A DNA stretch of 64,000 nucleotides from Actinomyces sp. AC-20-1 (GCF_023369555.1 NZ_JACJVC010000009.1:26911-90910); one strand, 5' to 3'. Numbered from the stretch's first letter, positions 44,719-53,475 are shown. Notes: generated by a model not told the origin, from the sequence alone. Numbers and translations: made by a program.

Positions 44719-45807
44719 TCAGGCGCGGGTGCGCTCGAACTCGGCCATGTAGTCGATGAGGGCGCTCACGCCGTCGTCGGTCATGGCGTTGTAGAGGGAG
44801 GCCCTCATGCCGCCGACGCTGCGGTGGCCCTTGAGGTTGGTCAGGCCCGCGGCCTCGGCGCCGGCGAGGAAGTCGGCGTCCAGGGCGGGGTCGGCGAGGG
44901 TGAAGGGGATGTTCATGGCGGAGCGCGAGCGCTTCTCGACCGGGTTGGCGTAGAAGCCGGAGGAGTCGATGGCGTCGTAGAGGCGCTGCGCCTTGGCGTC
45001 GTTGCGCTCGCCCATGGCGGCCAGGCCGCCCTCATCCTCGATCCAGTGCAGGATGAGGCCCAGCAGGTAGATGGAGAAGGTGGGCGGGGTGTTGAGCATC
45101 GAGTCGTTGTCCGCCATCACCTGCCAGTCCCAGATGGCGGGGACGTCGGCGCGGGCGCGGCCGAGCAGGTCCTTGCGGATGAGGGAGATGTCCATGCCGG
45201 CGGGGCCGAGGTTCTTCTGGGCGCCACCGAAGACGACGCCGAAGGAGTCGACGTCGAGGGGGCGCGAGAGGTACATGGAGGACATGTCGGCGACGACGGG
45301 CACGCCGGCGGCCTCCTCGGTGGGCACGTAGGGCATGGTGACGCCGCCGATGGTCTCGTTGGCGCAGTAGTAGAGGTAGCGGGCGCCCTCGGGGACGGTG
45401 AAGGAGCCGGCGTCGGGGGTGGTGGTGTAGGAGGAGGCGGCCTCGTCGGCGACGACGACGGCGTTGACGCCCTGGCGCCGGGCCTCCTTGATGGCCTTGG
45501 TGGACCACTGGCCGGTGTTGAGGAAGGCGGCGGTGTCCCCGCGCTGGGTGAGGTTGCCGGGGATGGCGGAGAACTGGCCGGTGGCGCCGCCGGCGAGGAA
45601 GAGGACGGCGTAGTCGTCGCTCGCGCCGGTCAGGCGGCGGATGGTGGCCTCGGCGTCGGCGGCGCAGGCGGTGAAGTCCTTGCCGCGGTGGGAGACCTCG
45701 AGCACGGACATCCCGGAGGACCGCCAGTCGGTGAGCTCGGACGCCGCCCGCTCGAGGACGGCGAGGGGAAGCTGAGCGGGACCGGCGGAGAAGTTGTGCA
45801 CGCGCAT
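44719..45807 (-). CDS. serC: Phosphoserine aminotransferase
   Basis: This PLP enzyme converts 3-phosphohydroxypyruvate to O-phosphoserine. It has 362 residues. The N-terminus MRVHNFSAGPAQLPLAVLER is the SerC signature. VSHRGKDFTACAADAEATIR follows, and the PLP-binding Lys is in FGVVFGGAQKNLGPAGMDIS. The C-terminus has KGHRSVGGMRASLYNAM. TAACCT ends six bases before the ATG and no ribosome site is present, so the transcript is probably leaderless. It is first in the serC-serA operon. Confidence 0.96.
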   Translation of the reverse strand: MRVHNFSAGPAQLPLAVLERAASELTDWRSSGMSVLEVSHRGKDFTACAADAEATIRRLTGASDDYAVLFLAGGATGQFSAIPGNLTQRGDTAAFLNTGQWSTKAIKEARRQGVNAVVVADEAASSYTTTPDAGSFTVPEGARYLYYCANETIGGVTMPYVPTEEAAGVPVVADMSSMYLSRPLDVDSFGVVFGGAQKNLGPAGMDISLIRKDLLGRARADVPAIWDWQVMADNDSMLNTPPTFSIYLLGLILHWIEDEGGLAAMGERNDAKAQRLYDAIDSSGFYANPVEKRSRSAMNIPFTLADPALDADFLAGAEAAGLTNLKGHRSVGGMRASLYNAMTDDGVSALIDYMAEFERTRA

Positions 45808-45922
45808 GGGGGCAGGTTAGCCGGGGCCGGGGCGCGGGTGCACCGGCGTCCCAGCCTGAGGCAGGTGCCGAGTCTGCGTTTGACCGCTCAGAGAACCTGC
45901 ACATCACCGCCCAGCCGCCGGC

Positions 45923-46456
45923 CTACCGCGAGGTGGCCACCGGGGGCGGGTAGTGGGCCGCAGCCTGCGCCTTGACCGAGCGCACGAGGTCGATGACGAC
46001 GAGCACCGCCATGGCGAGGAAGGCGATGAGGGACACGATGATGAGCGGAGTGACGAGGGCGCCGGCGGACTCCCGCCACGGGGAGTAGTGCTCCGGGGTG
46101 CTGCCCGTGTCGAGGAGCAGGAAGGAGGCGGTCAGGAAGGCGAGCAGGTACACCGAGTAGGCCAGCGGGATCCACGGTGCCACAGGACGATCGGGCGCCT
46201 TGGAGCGGGCGATGTGGAACATGGTGGCGACGACGACGTGCGCCACGGCCTGGCAGGGGGCGAGAGCGAGGATGTAGAAGAACAACCCCCAGCCGGTCTG
46301 CTGGTCCGCCGCCATGGCCACGACCCCGGCCACCGGCACGAGGAGGACCGACACCCACCCGATGACAGTGGCTGTGGTGCGGTCCGCGTTCGGGCGGGAG
46401 CGGGTGAGCGCGTACCCGTGCCCAGCAGGACCAGGGGACAGGGGTGCGTGGCTCAT
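45923..46456 (-). CDS. Four-helix membrane protein of unknown function
   Basis: This 177-residue protein has four predicted membrane helices (VIGWVSVLLVPVAGVVAMAA, LFFYILALAPCQAVAHVVVA, YSVYLLAFLTASFLLLDTG, LIIVSLIAFLAMAVLVVIDL). I do not recognise the family. TACAGT (46468-46463 on the minus strand) ends six bases before the ATG, another leaderless candidate. It is followed on the same strand by no gene until serC. Confidence 0.7.
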   Translation of the reverse strand: MSHAPLSPGPAGHGYALTRSRPNADRTTATVIGWVSVLLVPVAGVVAMAADQQTGWGLFFYILALAPCQAVAHVVVATMFHIARSKAPDRPVAPWIPLAYSVYLLAFLTASFLLLDTGSTPEHYSPWRESAGALVTPLIIVSLIAFLAMAVLVVIDLVRSVKAQAAAHYPPPVATSR

Positions 46457-46548
46457 GACGGCACTGTAACGATGCTGTGCCTCCCCGGTGCGTCTGCTCG
46501 GGTGGGGCGCTCTCCCCGCCCCGGCACCGTCGGAGCCCGCCGGGCACG

Positions 46549-47088
46549 CTACATGCGGGCGCCGCAGCCGGAGCAGAAGGTGGCGTCCTCGGTCTCAAGG
46601 AACCCGCAGGACCGGCACCGGACGCGGATCTGCGGTGCGGCCCCAGCGCGCGCCCCGAGGTCGGTGCCCAGTCCTGCCAGGCCGGGGACCTCCTCGAGGC
46701 GCTGCTGGTCCTGGGCTCCCTGGGAGCGGTTCCAGGGCTCGGCGTCGCGGGCCTCGCCCTGAGGGGACAGGATGACGCCTGCGCCGGCGAGCCCCTTGCG
46801 CCCCAGGCTCTGCAGTGACTTGCCGGCGACACTGACGAGGATCCCGATGAAGGCGACGGGGAAGAGCGTGAACCCGCGCTGGACCTGGGAGGAGATCTGG
46901 CCCGGGTGGGAGCCCAGGGAGCCGAGTCCCAGGAACATCGTGAGGAAGACGGCGAGGAAGGCGAGCAGGCCCACGACCTGCAGCACGCCACCGCCGTAGT
47001 AGGCCCACTTGCGCCACGGCTGGATGTCGTACTGACGCGGCCGACCACCGTTACCGGTGTAGGGGGAGTGCGTGTACCCGGTGCTCAT
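46549..47088 (-). CDS. Membrane protein with C-terminal zinc ribbon
   Basis: This 179-residue protein has two membrane helices (VLQVVGLLAFLAVFLTMFLG and FTLFPVAFIGILVSVAGKSL) and a C-terminal zinc ribbon (VRCRSCGFLETEDATFCSGC, two CxxC pairs). The linker contains SLGRKGLAGAGVILSPQG. Proteins with this layout are common in actinobacteria and have no known role. The ATG at 47088 fits the first hydrophobic span. A longer upstream frame is not supported. Confidence 0.7.
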   Translation of the reverse strand: MSTGYTHSPYTGNGGRPRQYDIQPWRKWAYYGGGVLQVVGLLAFLAVFLTMFLGLGSLGSHPGQISSQVQRGFTLFPVAFIGILVSVAGKSLQSLGRKGLAGAGVILSPQGEARDAEPWNRSQGAQDQQRLEEVPGLAGLGTDLGARAGAAPQIRVRCRSCGFLETEDATFCSGCGARM

Positions 47089-47549
47089 GGGACTTCCGTT
47101 CGCAGGTGCGGGCCTGAGCCCGCGGTTCAGGGACGTTCGATGGTATGCCGACCACTGGCGCCCGCACGTCCCCCGGGCCGGGGAGCAGTACCCGGGGACG
47201 ACGCTGTTCAGCGTCGGCTCGACAGGCCTCGGTGCCGTCGCAGGGGAGGCTCGCACGCTCATGTGACAGTTGTGACGGAAAACAGGTCGTAGCCGACGGT
47301 GCTGCCCACTCCCCTGTGCCTCGTCGGCACCCACGCACATGGGAGCCACGAAGCTAAGGACTTTTCCGCAGAATCTCGCCAACGAAGCCCTCTGAGCGTG
47401 CCACGCGCACAACCAGGACCTCGCACTGTCCCCCTGACACTGGGTCACGGCACCTTAGTCAGTACTCTCAACCTGCTGCAAACTGGCTCTTCCTCCGCTC
47501 AGCCGACAACGAGCACCACGACGCCCCTCAACCTCCACGGTTACCGGGG
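47089..47549. other. Non-coding stretch before the accessory island
   Basis: About 460 bp without a convincing gene. Base composition here is less GC-rich than in the core regions. It holds the promoter of the zinc-ribbon gene and the decayed end of a recombinase. I see no tRNA or strong repeat. Confidence 0.5.
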
Positions 47550-47927
47550 TCAGTCATCGCGGCGTGGGACCGCCCCGCGCGCGGCGAGAGCACGGCTCAC
47601 GCTGGAACGCCCCCGCCACATGGAACAAAAGCCGACCTGCGGGCGTCGTGGTGTCGATCTCCTCAGTCAAGGAGCGAGGCTCAACACCACGCTCACCAAG
47701 TTTCTAGACAACGTCGATGGTGCGGCAGAGCCGGTCCAGCCTCCATGCCACCAGCACGTCACCTGCTGTCACGTAGTCCAGCACCGCGTCGTACCCAGTG
47801 CGCGACGCCCGCACCCCGACGTATGATCGCTGAAGACCCGCTCACACCCTGCCGCACGTAGCACGTCTACCTGCGACTCAGGGCCCTGATCGGCAGTCGA
47901 CATCCGCGTGTACCCGATCACGCTCAC
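47550..47927 (-). pseudogene. Serine recombinase (resolvase/invertase) remnant
   Basis: Reading the minus strand from the GTG at 47927 gives VSVIGYTRMSTADQ, then GCERVFSDHTSG, the classical N-terminus of Tn3-type resolvases and invertases. A frameshift lies near 47785-47795. In the next frame GDVLVAWRLDRLCRTI is clear, followed by an in-frame TAG (47706-47704). GERGVEPRSLTEEIDTTTP and AGRLLFHVAGAFQRE follow, and then the similarity breaks down. The catalytic Ser, the RLDRLCR block and the FHVAGAF block are all recognisable, so homology is firm, but the gene is inactive. The DNA-binding domain is missing. It marks past mobility at the edge of the CRISPR/toxin island. Confidence 0.88.
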
Positions 47928-48044
47928 CGCGAGCTTCCCCGGTCCCAGACCGGCGGCTCCGTCCCGTCCTCAGGCCGGTAGGGGCGCTGGGCGAGCCGAC
48001 GCTCGACCTGCACACCCAAGTACCGTCGGGGTCACCGCGCGGCC

Positions 48045-48712
48045 TTACCCAGAAGAGCGGTCGTCGTGCGCCAAGACAGCCGCCGACCGCGGCCGCGCTA
48101 TGCCCTCAAACACCGGCACGAGCGTTGCCGGAACGACGCCACAGGCCCCGATGTCTGGACGGCTCAGCTCCGAGGCCATGTTCCACTCCTTGTCGTCGAC
48201 CAAGCCGAAGTCGAGCGTGTAGCGCGACTGCTGGGCGACGTACTCCATGAACACCTTGGACGTGCGACCGTTGCCCTCGCGGAAGGGGTGCGCCTGGTTC
48301 AGGTGAGCGAATACCGCGGCCGCGGCGCGGCCGAACTCAACTCGGTCAAGACTCGCCCATTCGGTGTGCTCGACGAGCCGCTGCACGTCGGCCAGGTAGC
48401 GGTCGATCTCACCAGCCTTGACGTCGGCAAAGCCGCGCACGCGTCCAACCTTCGTCATGTTCAGAGTGCGGTACTCGCCCGCCCACTCGTACACGTCCTG
48501 GAACAGGTATTGGTGGATGGCACGGACGTGCGTGGCGTCGTAGGTGCGAGCCATGATCGAGGGGTCCATGTAGAGCTGCTTCTGGCGCAGCGCCGTGGCC
48601 CCGTACTCGAACACCCGCAACGCCGGGGATCGCGAATGTCCTGAATGTTGCGCATCGTTGCGTCATCCGGGGGTGGGTAGAAGTACGACTCCCAGGTACC
48701 GAACGTCGCCAC
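48045..48712 (-). pseudogene. Fic/DOC-family AMP-transferase toxin, frameshifted
   Basis: The Fic core is intact: YDATHVRAIHQYLFQDVYEW, AGEYRTLNMTKVGRVRGFAD and the catalytic HPFREGNGRTSK. Fic enzymes modify target proteins with AMP or similar groups. The expected N-terminus VATFGTWESYFYPPPDDAT plus RNIQDIRDP is present from the GTG at 48712, but in another frame. The two frames would join with one extra base at about 48624-48625 (D-P then ALRVFEYGATALRQ). The gene is therefore disrupted by a one-base deletion, or the sequence contains an error. The last Arg of the HPFx(D/E)GNGRxxR motif is Lys here. It lies just after the antitoxin gene. Confidence 0.82.
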
Positions 48713-48718
48713 GACAAC

Positions 48719-48958
48719 TCAACGAACGATAGCCGCCGGCGCGGCCCGTCGGGCCGCCTCACGCACCCGGCGCAGGTACTCGGTCTCGTCAATCGCCCCG
48801 CGGACCTCATCAGTCAGGTTCTCCACGTCCTCACGGTTCGGCTCCCAGCCTTCGTGCCACGCGGCTGCAAGCGCCTGCAGGACGACGTAGCGCTGCGCCC
48901 CGTCGAGTTGTACGAACAGCTCGGGCCAACGGTCCTCGACATCGAACTTCTTAGACAT
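48719..48958 (-). CDS. VbhA-like antitoxin for the Fic protein
   Basis: This small 79-residue acidic protein lies immediately upstream of the Fic gene. Its C-terminal half, NLTDEVRGAIDETEYLRRVRE, resembles the inhibitory helix region of VbhA/Phd-type Fic antitoxins, although the canonical (S/T)xxxE(G/N) motif is not obvious. The N-terminal half (WPELFVQLDGAQRYVVLQAL) may bind DNA or the partner. GAGAGGAG precedes the ATG. Pairing with Fic is the main support. A perfect 10-bp palindrome lies 50 bp upstream. Confidence 0.75.
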   Translation of the reverse strand: MSKKFDVEDRWPELFVQLDGAQRYVVLQALAAAWHEGWEPNREDVENLTDEVRGAIDETEYLRRVREAARRAAPAAIVR

Positions 48959-49007
48959 GGCGACTCCTCTCAGCGCTCCCTCAATTCTGCTGAGGCGCCC
49001 GAAAACG

Positions 49008-49017
49008 ACCTATAGGT
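49008..49017. promoter_or_regulatory. Palindrome upstream of the antitoxin gene
   Basis: ACCTATAGGT is a perfect palindrome 50 bp before the antitoxin ATG, in AT-rich sequence that includes TATAGG and TATAAA. It is a plausible autoregulatory operator or part of the promoter. Confidence 0.4.
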
Positions 49018-49094
49018 AATTTCTGTCGGATTTCTTTATAGACCAGAGTTTCGGACGGCCATCACACGGCGTGCCGATCCCACATGCCAAACAC

Positions 49095-49366
49095 TCGGCG
49101 ACCGCCCTCACGTAGAGTCGGCTACCCCTCCCCGACGATCTCCTTGACCAGGGTGCCTCAATCTCCATACATGTGGAGCCGGCACCTCGACGTCGTCGCC
49201 GACGACGGCGACCCGGCCTCAACCTCCACGCACGTGGAGCCGGCGCGGCAAGCGGCTGGTCGCTAGGCACGGCCTCCCCTCAACCTCCACGCACGTGGAG
49301 CCGGCTGGTCGAGGTCGGTGCCCACGATGTAGCTCTCGCCTCAACCTCCACGCACGTGGAGCCGGC
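49095..49366 (-). CRISPR. Short CRISPR array, 28-nt repeats and 33-nt spacers
   Basis: Three identical repeats lie at 49217-49244, 49278-49305 and 49339-49366. A fourth with four changes is at 49156-49183. A fifth, strongly decayed (16 of 28 matching), is at 49095-49122. On the minus strand the repeat core is CTCCACGTGCGTGGAG, a stem-loop, followed by GTTGAGG. All four spacers are exactly 33 nt (49123, 49184, 49245, 49306 onward), giving a 61-bp period. Decay increases leftward, so the leader end is on the right, next to the cas genes, and transcription should run on the minus strand. Only 28 bp separate the array from the csb2 stop. The 28/33 geometry is typical of type I-E. Confidence 0.95.
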
Positions 49367-49394
49367 ACTTGCAATCGTTGAGATAGCGCGGCCT

Positions 49395-50714
49395 CTATCT
49401 CAGTTTCGACCGCAGAGCATTCACTGCCAACCCATCCGCACCGACGGGCACCATCCACATGCGGTCGATGATGAGCGGGCCTGGAACCTCCCGATCGAAG
49501 ACTACCGACACATGCCTGCGGTCGGTCAGACCGTCCGCATCTGGGCCCACACTCGCACAGGACTCCGTGTGCGCACCGATCCAGTCGATCTGTGCCCCAC
49601 GACCATCGGCGAACGACGCAAGCGTCGAGAGAACGTCCTCGTCACTCAAGGCGGTCGGCAGTAGTGTCGTCCACCCCATCGATGAGCCCACTGCCGACCT
49701 GATGACCAGGGGAAGCGAGGCGAGGGAACGCGGCTCAGTCGGCCTCGCCGTCACCACCCCCGACCGCGTCGCGAGAGGCACCACCCGTCTCGGACCACTG
49801 TCTCGGACCAGCACGCCGCGCAGCACGGGAGTCTCGCGACGTCCTGCGGTACCGAACAGCGGCAGCGCCCAGGAGACATTCTCAAGACCACCGATCAGCT
49901 GATCGACGACGATCGGTGCCTCCTCATCGATCAGTGCCACGTCGAGGTCCTCGCCGGCCGGGAACCGGAACAGCACTGCTCCCTCGAGGAGCTGCCGTGG
50001 CGGGAGCACCGGGCCAGCAGTCCTCAACTTGTCGTCGACGAGCCGGTACCGGGCGACCGGACGCACATCGAGGGCCGGATGCGTCCCCGTCACGCGGCTG
50101 CGCCTTCGCTGCTCCTCACGCATGTCGAGCGCAGCGAGGAGCTCCGGCGTCGCCACGCGCATCTCGATGCTCCCGAGCTCGTCCGGGACCCAGAGTGAGC
50201 TCGCCCCTGGCACCTGGGCCCGCCCGGCGACGACGTCGAGAATCACGGGAGAGGTCGGACGCCCGAGGTACTCGACTCTCCGGGCCAGCAGATCGAGCTC
50301 CGCAAGATCGATGGCACCAGTCTCGTCCTCATAGACCCACCTGACCACGTCATCGGGCCCGGTACCGACCGGGACACCGCGCTCAGGATCCTTCTGGGCC
50401 TTCTGTCCGAACCGCTCCCGGGCGTCGATGATTCCGACCGCCGTACCGGCGGCGTTGACCTTGAGCTCATTGTTCACCGGCACCCACCGGCTGAATCCGG
50501 TGTCACGATGTCCTTCCTGCGGTGCACTGACCTCGGGCGCCCGCAACGAGAAGAAGTGCTCCGCAGTCGCAACTCCCACCCCCTCGCGGTGGGCAGCCGC
50601 AAGAAACGCGGCCGCGAGCCGCGCCGGCGCCGGCGGCCACTCGGGCGCGTTCCCGGCACCGTGAGCATTGAACTCCCCGAGAGGGAAGCGCGCCGTCACG
50701 GTGAAGACCTGCAT
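49395..50714 (-). CDS. csb2: Csb2-like Cas5 protein of type I-G (GSU0054 family)
   Basis: This 439-residue protein has a ferredoxin-like N-terminus (FTVTARFPLGEFNAHGAGNA, EWPPAPARLAAAFLAAAHRE). This matches the Cas5-like domain of the Csb2/GSU0054 family, which has the characteristic WPPxPxRL block. FSLRAPEVSAP, RWVPVNN and VEYLGRPTSPVILDVV follow. In type I-G this subunit holds the 5' end of the crRNA, and many members carry a fused Cas6 half. Here a separate Cas6e-like gene exists, so the C-terminal half may have lost processing activity. Its start overlaps the csb1 stop by one base. It is last in the cas operon, next to the array. Confidence 0.82.
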   Translation of the reverse strand: MQVFTVTARFPLGEFNAHGAGNAPEWPPAPARLAAAFLAAAHREGVGVATAEHFFSLRAPEVSAPQEGHRDTGFSRWVPVNNELKVNAAGTAVGIIDARERFGQKAQKDPERGVPVGTGPDDVVRWVYEDETGAIDLAELDLLARRVEYLGRPTSPVILDVVAGRAQVPGASSLWVPDELGSIEMRVATPELLAALDMREEQRRRSRVTGTHPALDVRPVARYRLVDDKLRTAGPVLPPRQLLEGAVLFRFPAGEDLDVALIDEEAPIVVDQLIGGLENVSWALPLFGTAGRRETPVLRGVLVRDSGPRRVVPLATRSGVVTARPTEPRSLASLPLVIRSAVGSSMGWTTLLPTALSDEDVLSTLASFADGRGAQIDWIGAHTESCASVGPDADGLTDRRHVSVVFDREVPGPLIIDRMWMVPVGADGLAVNALRSKLR

Positions 50715-51940
50715 CAGTGGTCTTCCTCGTGCTCCAGCTCAACCTTGCCGTCGATGAGGCCGATGACCCTGCCGAGCGGGGAGCTGGCGGAGACGGTCAC
50801 CACCCGCGGCCCGTTCCAACCCACCTCGGCACCGAGCTCGCGAACCAGGTCGATGAGATCGGCGACAGTCGGTAGCTCCAGTGCCTCAGAAGACACGCCG
50901 TGCCGTTCCACAGCCACTTCGAGACCGGGCTCGATGAGCCTCAGCTCGGTGCCGGCCCGGAAGGCCAGGTTCTGGTGCAGAAGCAGGTACAGCAGGAGGG
51001 TGAGAGCAGTGACCAGTGCACGGGCTGTCGTCGTCTCCTCGAAGCGGAAGGTCCGCAGGCCGGTGAAGGAGAGGAAGGCGTGGCTCTCGATGGCGCGGTA
51101 GGTGAGATCCGACGGCGTTGGCCGCTTCGGGTCTGCCTCTCTTGAGATCCGCGTCGGCGGGATGGAGCCAAGCCCGAGGGTGGACAGCTTCTGTCCCGCG
51201 ACCTTCTGGTCGGCCTTGACGGCCGCGAAGAGCGCATCGACCTTCGCAGCCATCCGCCGTCGTTCGACAACTCCGAGTGCGATGAACTCCGCGGTGAAGA
51301 GCCGTGCCGACCTCGACTCCGCCGGGTTCATGACGTAGTGGCCCAGGTACGTGTCCTTCACCTGCGCGAGGTCGGCGTCCGCTCCTGCCTTGACCCCACG
51401 CTTGCCTTTCGCCGCCTCGTCGACCGCAGCCTGTGACCTCTTGGTGTGCGAGTGCCACCAGCCGAAGGGGATCGCTGTCGGGAAGCCCGTGAGGAGCGCA
51501 TCGGGGTGGGAGCGCGTCGCCTGCTGGATGTCGTCGAAGGCGACCCCGGCCTCGCGGAGCTCGTCGCGGCACAGGCGCCATGTCGCGTCCGCCTGCCGGT
51601 GCGACAGCTCGACGGACGTGGTCAGCACGTTCCCGTCGTCGTCGACGAGGGTGACCAGTGGGAAGCCGAGAATGTCGGCGAGAGCGCGGTCCCCATAGGT
51701 TCCGGCGAGCAGGGCCTCACACCGCGAGGCGACGCTGCCCCACGTGTCGAGCGTCGCTGCGGGCTCGCCGTCGGCGGAGGCGAAGACGCCAACGGGCTCC
51801 CCGTCCTGGCGGATCGTCCCGGCCGGTGGGGTGACCGTGCGCCCTGTGAGGGACTCGTAGTGTCCCTTGAGACTGATTCCGGCGACTGCCGGGTCGGACG
51901 AGAGCCGCTCGATGAGCTCTCGGAAACCTGCTGCGGACAT
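50714..51940 (-). CDS. csb1: Csb1-like Cas7 backbone protein of type I-G (GSU0053 family)
   Basis: This 408-residue protein should form the helical backbone along the crRNA. It has DTWGSVASRCEALL, TSVELSHRQADATW and the diagnostic block TAIPFGWWHSHTKRSQ, in which the GxWxSH pattern is typical of GSU0053/Csb1. ARLFTAEFIALGVV and TPSDLTYRAIESHAFLSFTG follow. The ATG at 51940 is chosen because the preceding in-frame sequence has no family resemblance. It lies between the Cas6e-like and csb2 genes. Confidence 0.85.
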   Translation of the reverse strand: MSAAGFRELIERLSSDPAVAGISLKGHYESLTGRTVTPPAGTIRQDGEPVGVFASADGEPAATLDTWGSVASRCEALLAGTYGDRALADILGFPLVTLVDDDGNVLTTSVELSHRQADATWRLCRDELREAGVAFDDIQQATRSHPDALLTGFPTAIPFGWWHSHTKRSQAAVDEAAKGKRGVKAGADADLAQVKDTYLGHYVMNPAESRSARLFTAEFIALGVVERRRMAAKVDALFAAVKADQKVAGQKLSTLGLGSIPPTRISREADPKRPTPSDLTYRAIESHAFLSFTGLRTFRFEETTTARALVTALTLLLYLLLHQNLAFRAGTELRLIEPGLEVAVERHGVSSEALELPTVADLIDLVRELGAEVGWNGPRVVTVSASSPLGRVIGLIDGKVELEHEEDH

Positions 51941-51995
51941 GTCGGGCTCCTGACTGCGGTGAGTGGGTTGAGGGACTGGTGGGACCGGGGCGCGG

Positions 51996-52568
51996 TCACA
52001 GGATGATGGGCATGCCGTAACCGAAGGCCTTGCCCCGGCCGAGACCTCGAGCAAGGACCTCGCTGTCCTCGGTGACCGAGGAGACCGTGGCGGTGAGGTC
52101 GCGGATCGTGAAGGATCTGGAGCCGCGCTCGCCGACCCGCCAGCGCCTGGAGGAGACGAAGTCGTGAACGGTGACACCGTGCCGCTCGAACAGCGCCTTC
52201 CCCCAGGTCTCGACCTCCTCATCGAGGACGGGACGGGTCCTGGTCCGGCCGTCGTCATCCTCCCGGCGCTTCTCAGCGACGACGCGGACCGTCACACGGT
52301 CACCGGCATGGAGGACATCGGGAGCATCGATCTCCTCAGCCCCCTCGATCATGTCCGGGGCTCGGAAGCGGATGACCAGGTGGCCCGTGGTCCCATCGAT
52401 CTCGGTGGGCAGGGACAGCCGGTAGAGGACATGGAGGTCGGCGCGGATCGCCCGGGACGCTCCGTGCAGGTTGGGGAGGTAGGACATGGCGAGCTTGTGC
52501 ACGCCGTCGGGTGACGCCAACGCAGGCAGAGCCTGGGGCAGAGGGATTGAGACACGCTGGTCAGGCAC
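51996..52568 (-). CDS. cas6e: Cas6e-like crRNA endonuclease
   Basis: This 190-residue protein has the RAMP layout of Cas6e/Cse3. Its N-terminal ferredoxin-like half includes HKLAMSYLPNLHGASRAIRA, HVLYRLSLPTEIDGTTGHLV and RVVAEKRRED. It ends in GLGRGKAFGYGMPIIL, the glycine-rich loop (GxGxGKAFGxGL) that closes type I-E Cas6 proteins. His residues near the N-terminus could serve catalysis. The GTG at 52568 overlaps the preceding gene and follows GGAGG. Cas6e cuts palindromic 28-nt repeats, which fits the adjacent array. A free-standing Cas6e inside a type I-G operon is unusual. Confidence 0.8.
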   Translation of the reverse strand: MPDQRVSIPLPQALPALASPDGVHKLAMSYLPNLHGASRAIRADLHVLYRLSLPTEIDGTTGHLVIRFRAPDMIEGAEEIDAPDVLHAGDRVTVRVVAEKRREDDDGRTRTRPVLDEEVETWGKALFERHGVTVHDFVSSRRWRVGERGSRSFTIRDLTATVSSVTEDSEVLARGLGRGKAFGYGMPIIL

Positions 52569-53475
52569 GGTGTCCTCCGTTCGTCTCGCCGAAGGGCTCG
52601 CTCGGCGCGAGGTAGCTGATCTTGGCCGCCGGCTCCGTCAGGATCCGTGCGGACCTTCTGGGCCATGGAAGACCACTCGGCGAAGCCTCGTGGAGATCGA
52701 CCACCGCCTCAATCGACAGGGGCACCGGATTGAGGAACCACATGAGTCCCTTTCTCAGCCCTGCTTCCGTGACCGTCCTCTGGGCGGGTTCGATGAGCAT
52801 CTGCCCGCACAGGGCGAGCAGGTCGAGGAGCGGCTGGACATCGCACTTCTCGGAGCCGGACGTCGTCCGGGGCATCGTCGCGCTGGCGGAGAACCTCAGC
52901 CCCGGTTTTGCCTCAACGACTGTCAACGTCCCGTCCAGGAGCAGCAGGATCTCCGATTCCGCGCGCTCGCGCGCCTCCTGCGCCGTCGTGGCACCCAGGA
53001 GCTCCCACGTGTCCTGCACCGACTTCGCCGTGTATCCCCTGCCGGTGAGGAAAGTCAGCGCCGCGGCTGGGACCTGGACCTCTGCCTCATCGCCTTTCGG
53101 CGTCCTCGCCGAGCCTGCAAGGTCAAAGGTGCGGATCACCGAGGGGTCCGCGAGACCCCCGCCGTCGTGAACTCCCTCCCAGTCCCGGCCCACCACGGCG
53201 TTGATGAGGCTGCGCGACGGCGTCGTGGTCTGGATCCCCCTCAACGGCCCCTCTCCGAGCCCCCACAGGCGTGCCGCCAGCTCGATCGCAGCGCGCTCGG
53301 CAAGCGCCGTCGGAACTCCCTCCCATGTGATCACGGGCTGCCCCCACGTGCCCTCAAAGTGGATGGTGGCCCCCGGGAGGAGTGAGGTCAGGCCCCAGGC
53401 GCACAGCACATGAGCCGGTCTGAGCCCGCTGAGCGACCTCAGCCGGTAGGTCGCCGGGACTCTCGCGTCAGTCAT
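52561..53475 (-). CDS. csb3: Csb3-like large-subunit candidate of type I-G (GSU0052 position)
   Basis: This 304-residue protein lies directly after cas3 with overlapping stop and start codons. In the model type I-G (Dpsyc) order cas3, csb3, csb1, csb2 this is the csb3 position, and the length fits. Readable segments are YRLRSLSGLRPAHVLCAWGL, IHFEGTWGQPVITWEG and RGIQTTTPSRSLINAVVG. I see no motif that identifies it independently, so the call rests on position and size. It would act as the Cas8-like subunit that recognises the PAM and recruits Cas3. It could alternatively be an unassigned type I-G accessory protein. Confidence 0.6.
   Translation of the reverse strand: MTDARVPATYRLRSLSGLRPAHVLCAWGLTSLLPGATIHFEGTWGQPVITWEGVPTALAERAAIELAARLWGLGEGPLRGIQTTTPSRSLINAVVGRDWEGVHDGGGLADPSVIRTFDLAGSARTPKGDEAEVQVPAAALTFLTGRGYTAKSVQDTWELLGATTAQEARERAESEILLLLDGTLTVVEAKPGLRFSASATMPRTTSGSEKCDVQPLLDLLALCGQMLIEPAQRTVTEAGLRKGLMWFLNPVPLSIEAVVDLHEASPSGLPWPRRSARILTEPAAKISYLAPSEPFGETNGGHRA

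Noticed and set aside
47908..48222. Plus-strand open frame of 104 codons
   Set aside because: It overlaps the start of the recombinase remnant and the end of the Fic gene on the opposite strand. The frame has no recognisable motif and no ribosome site.
49173..49664. Plus-strand open frame of 163 codons across the CRISPR array
   Set aside because: It is made of repeat and spacer sequence plus the antisense of csb2.
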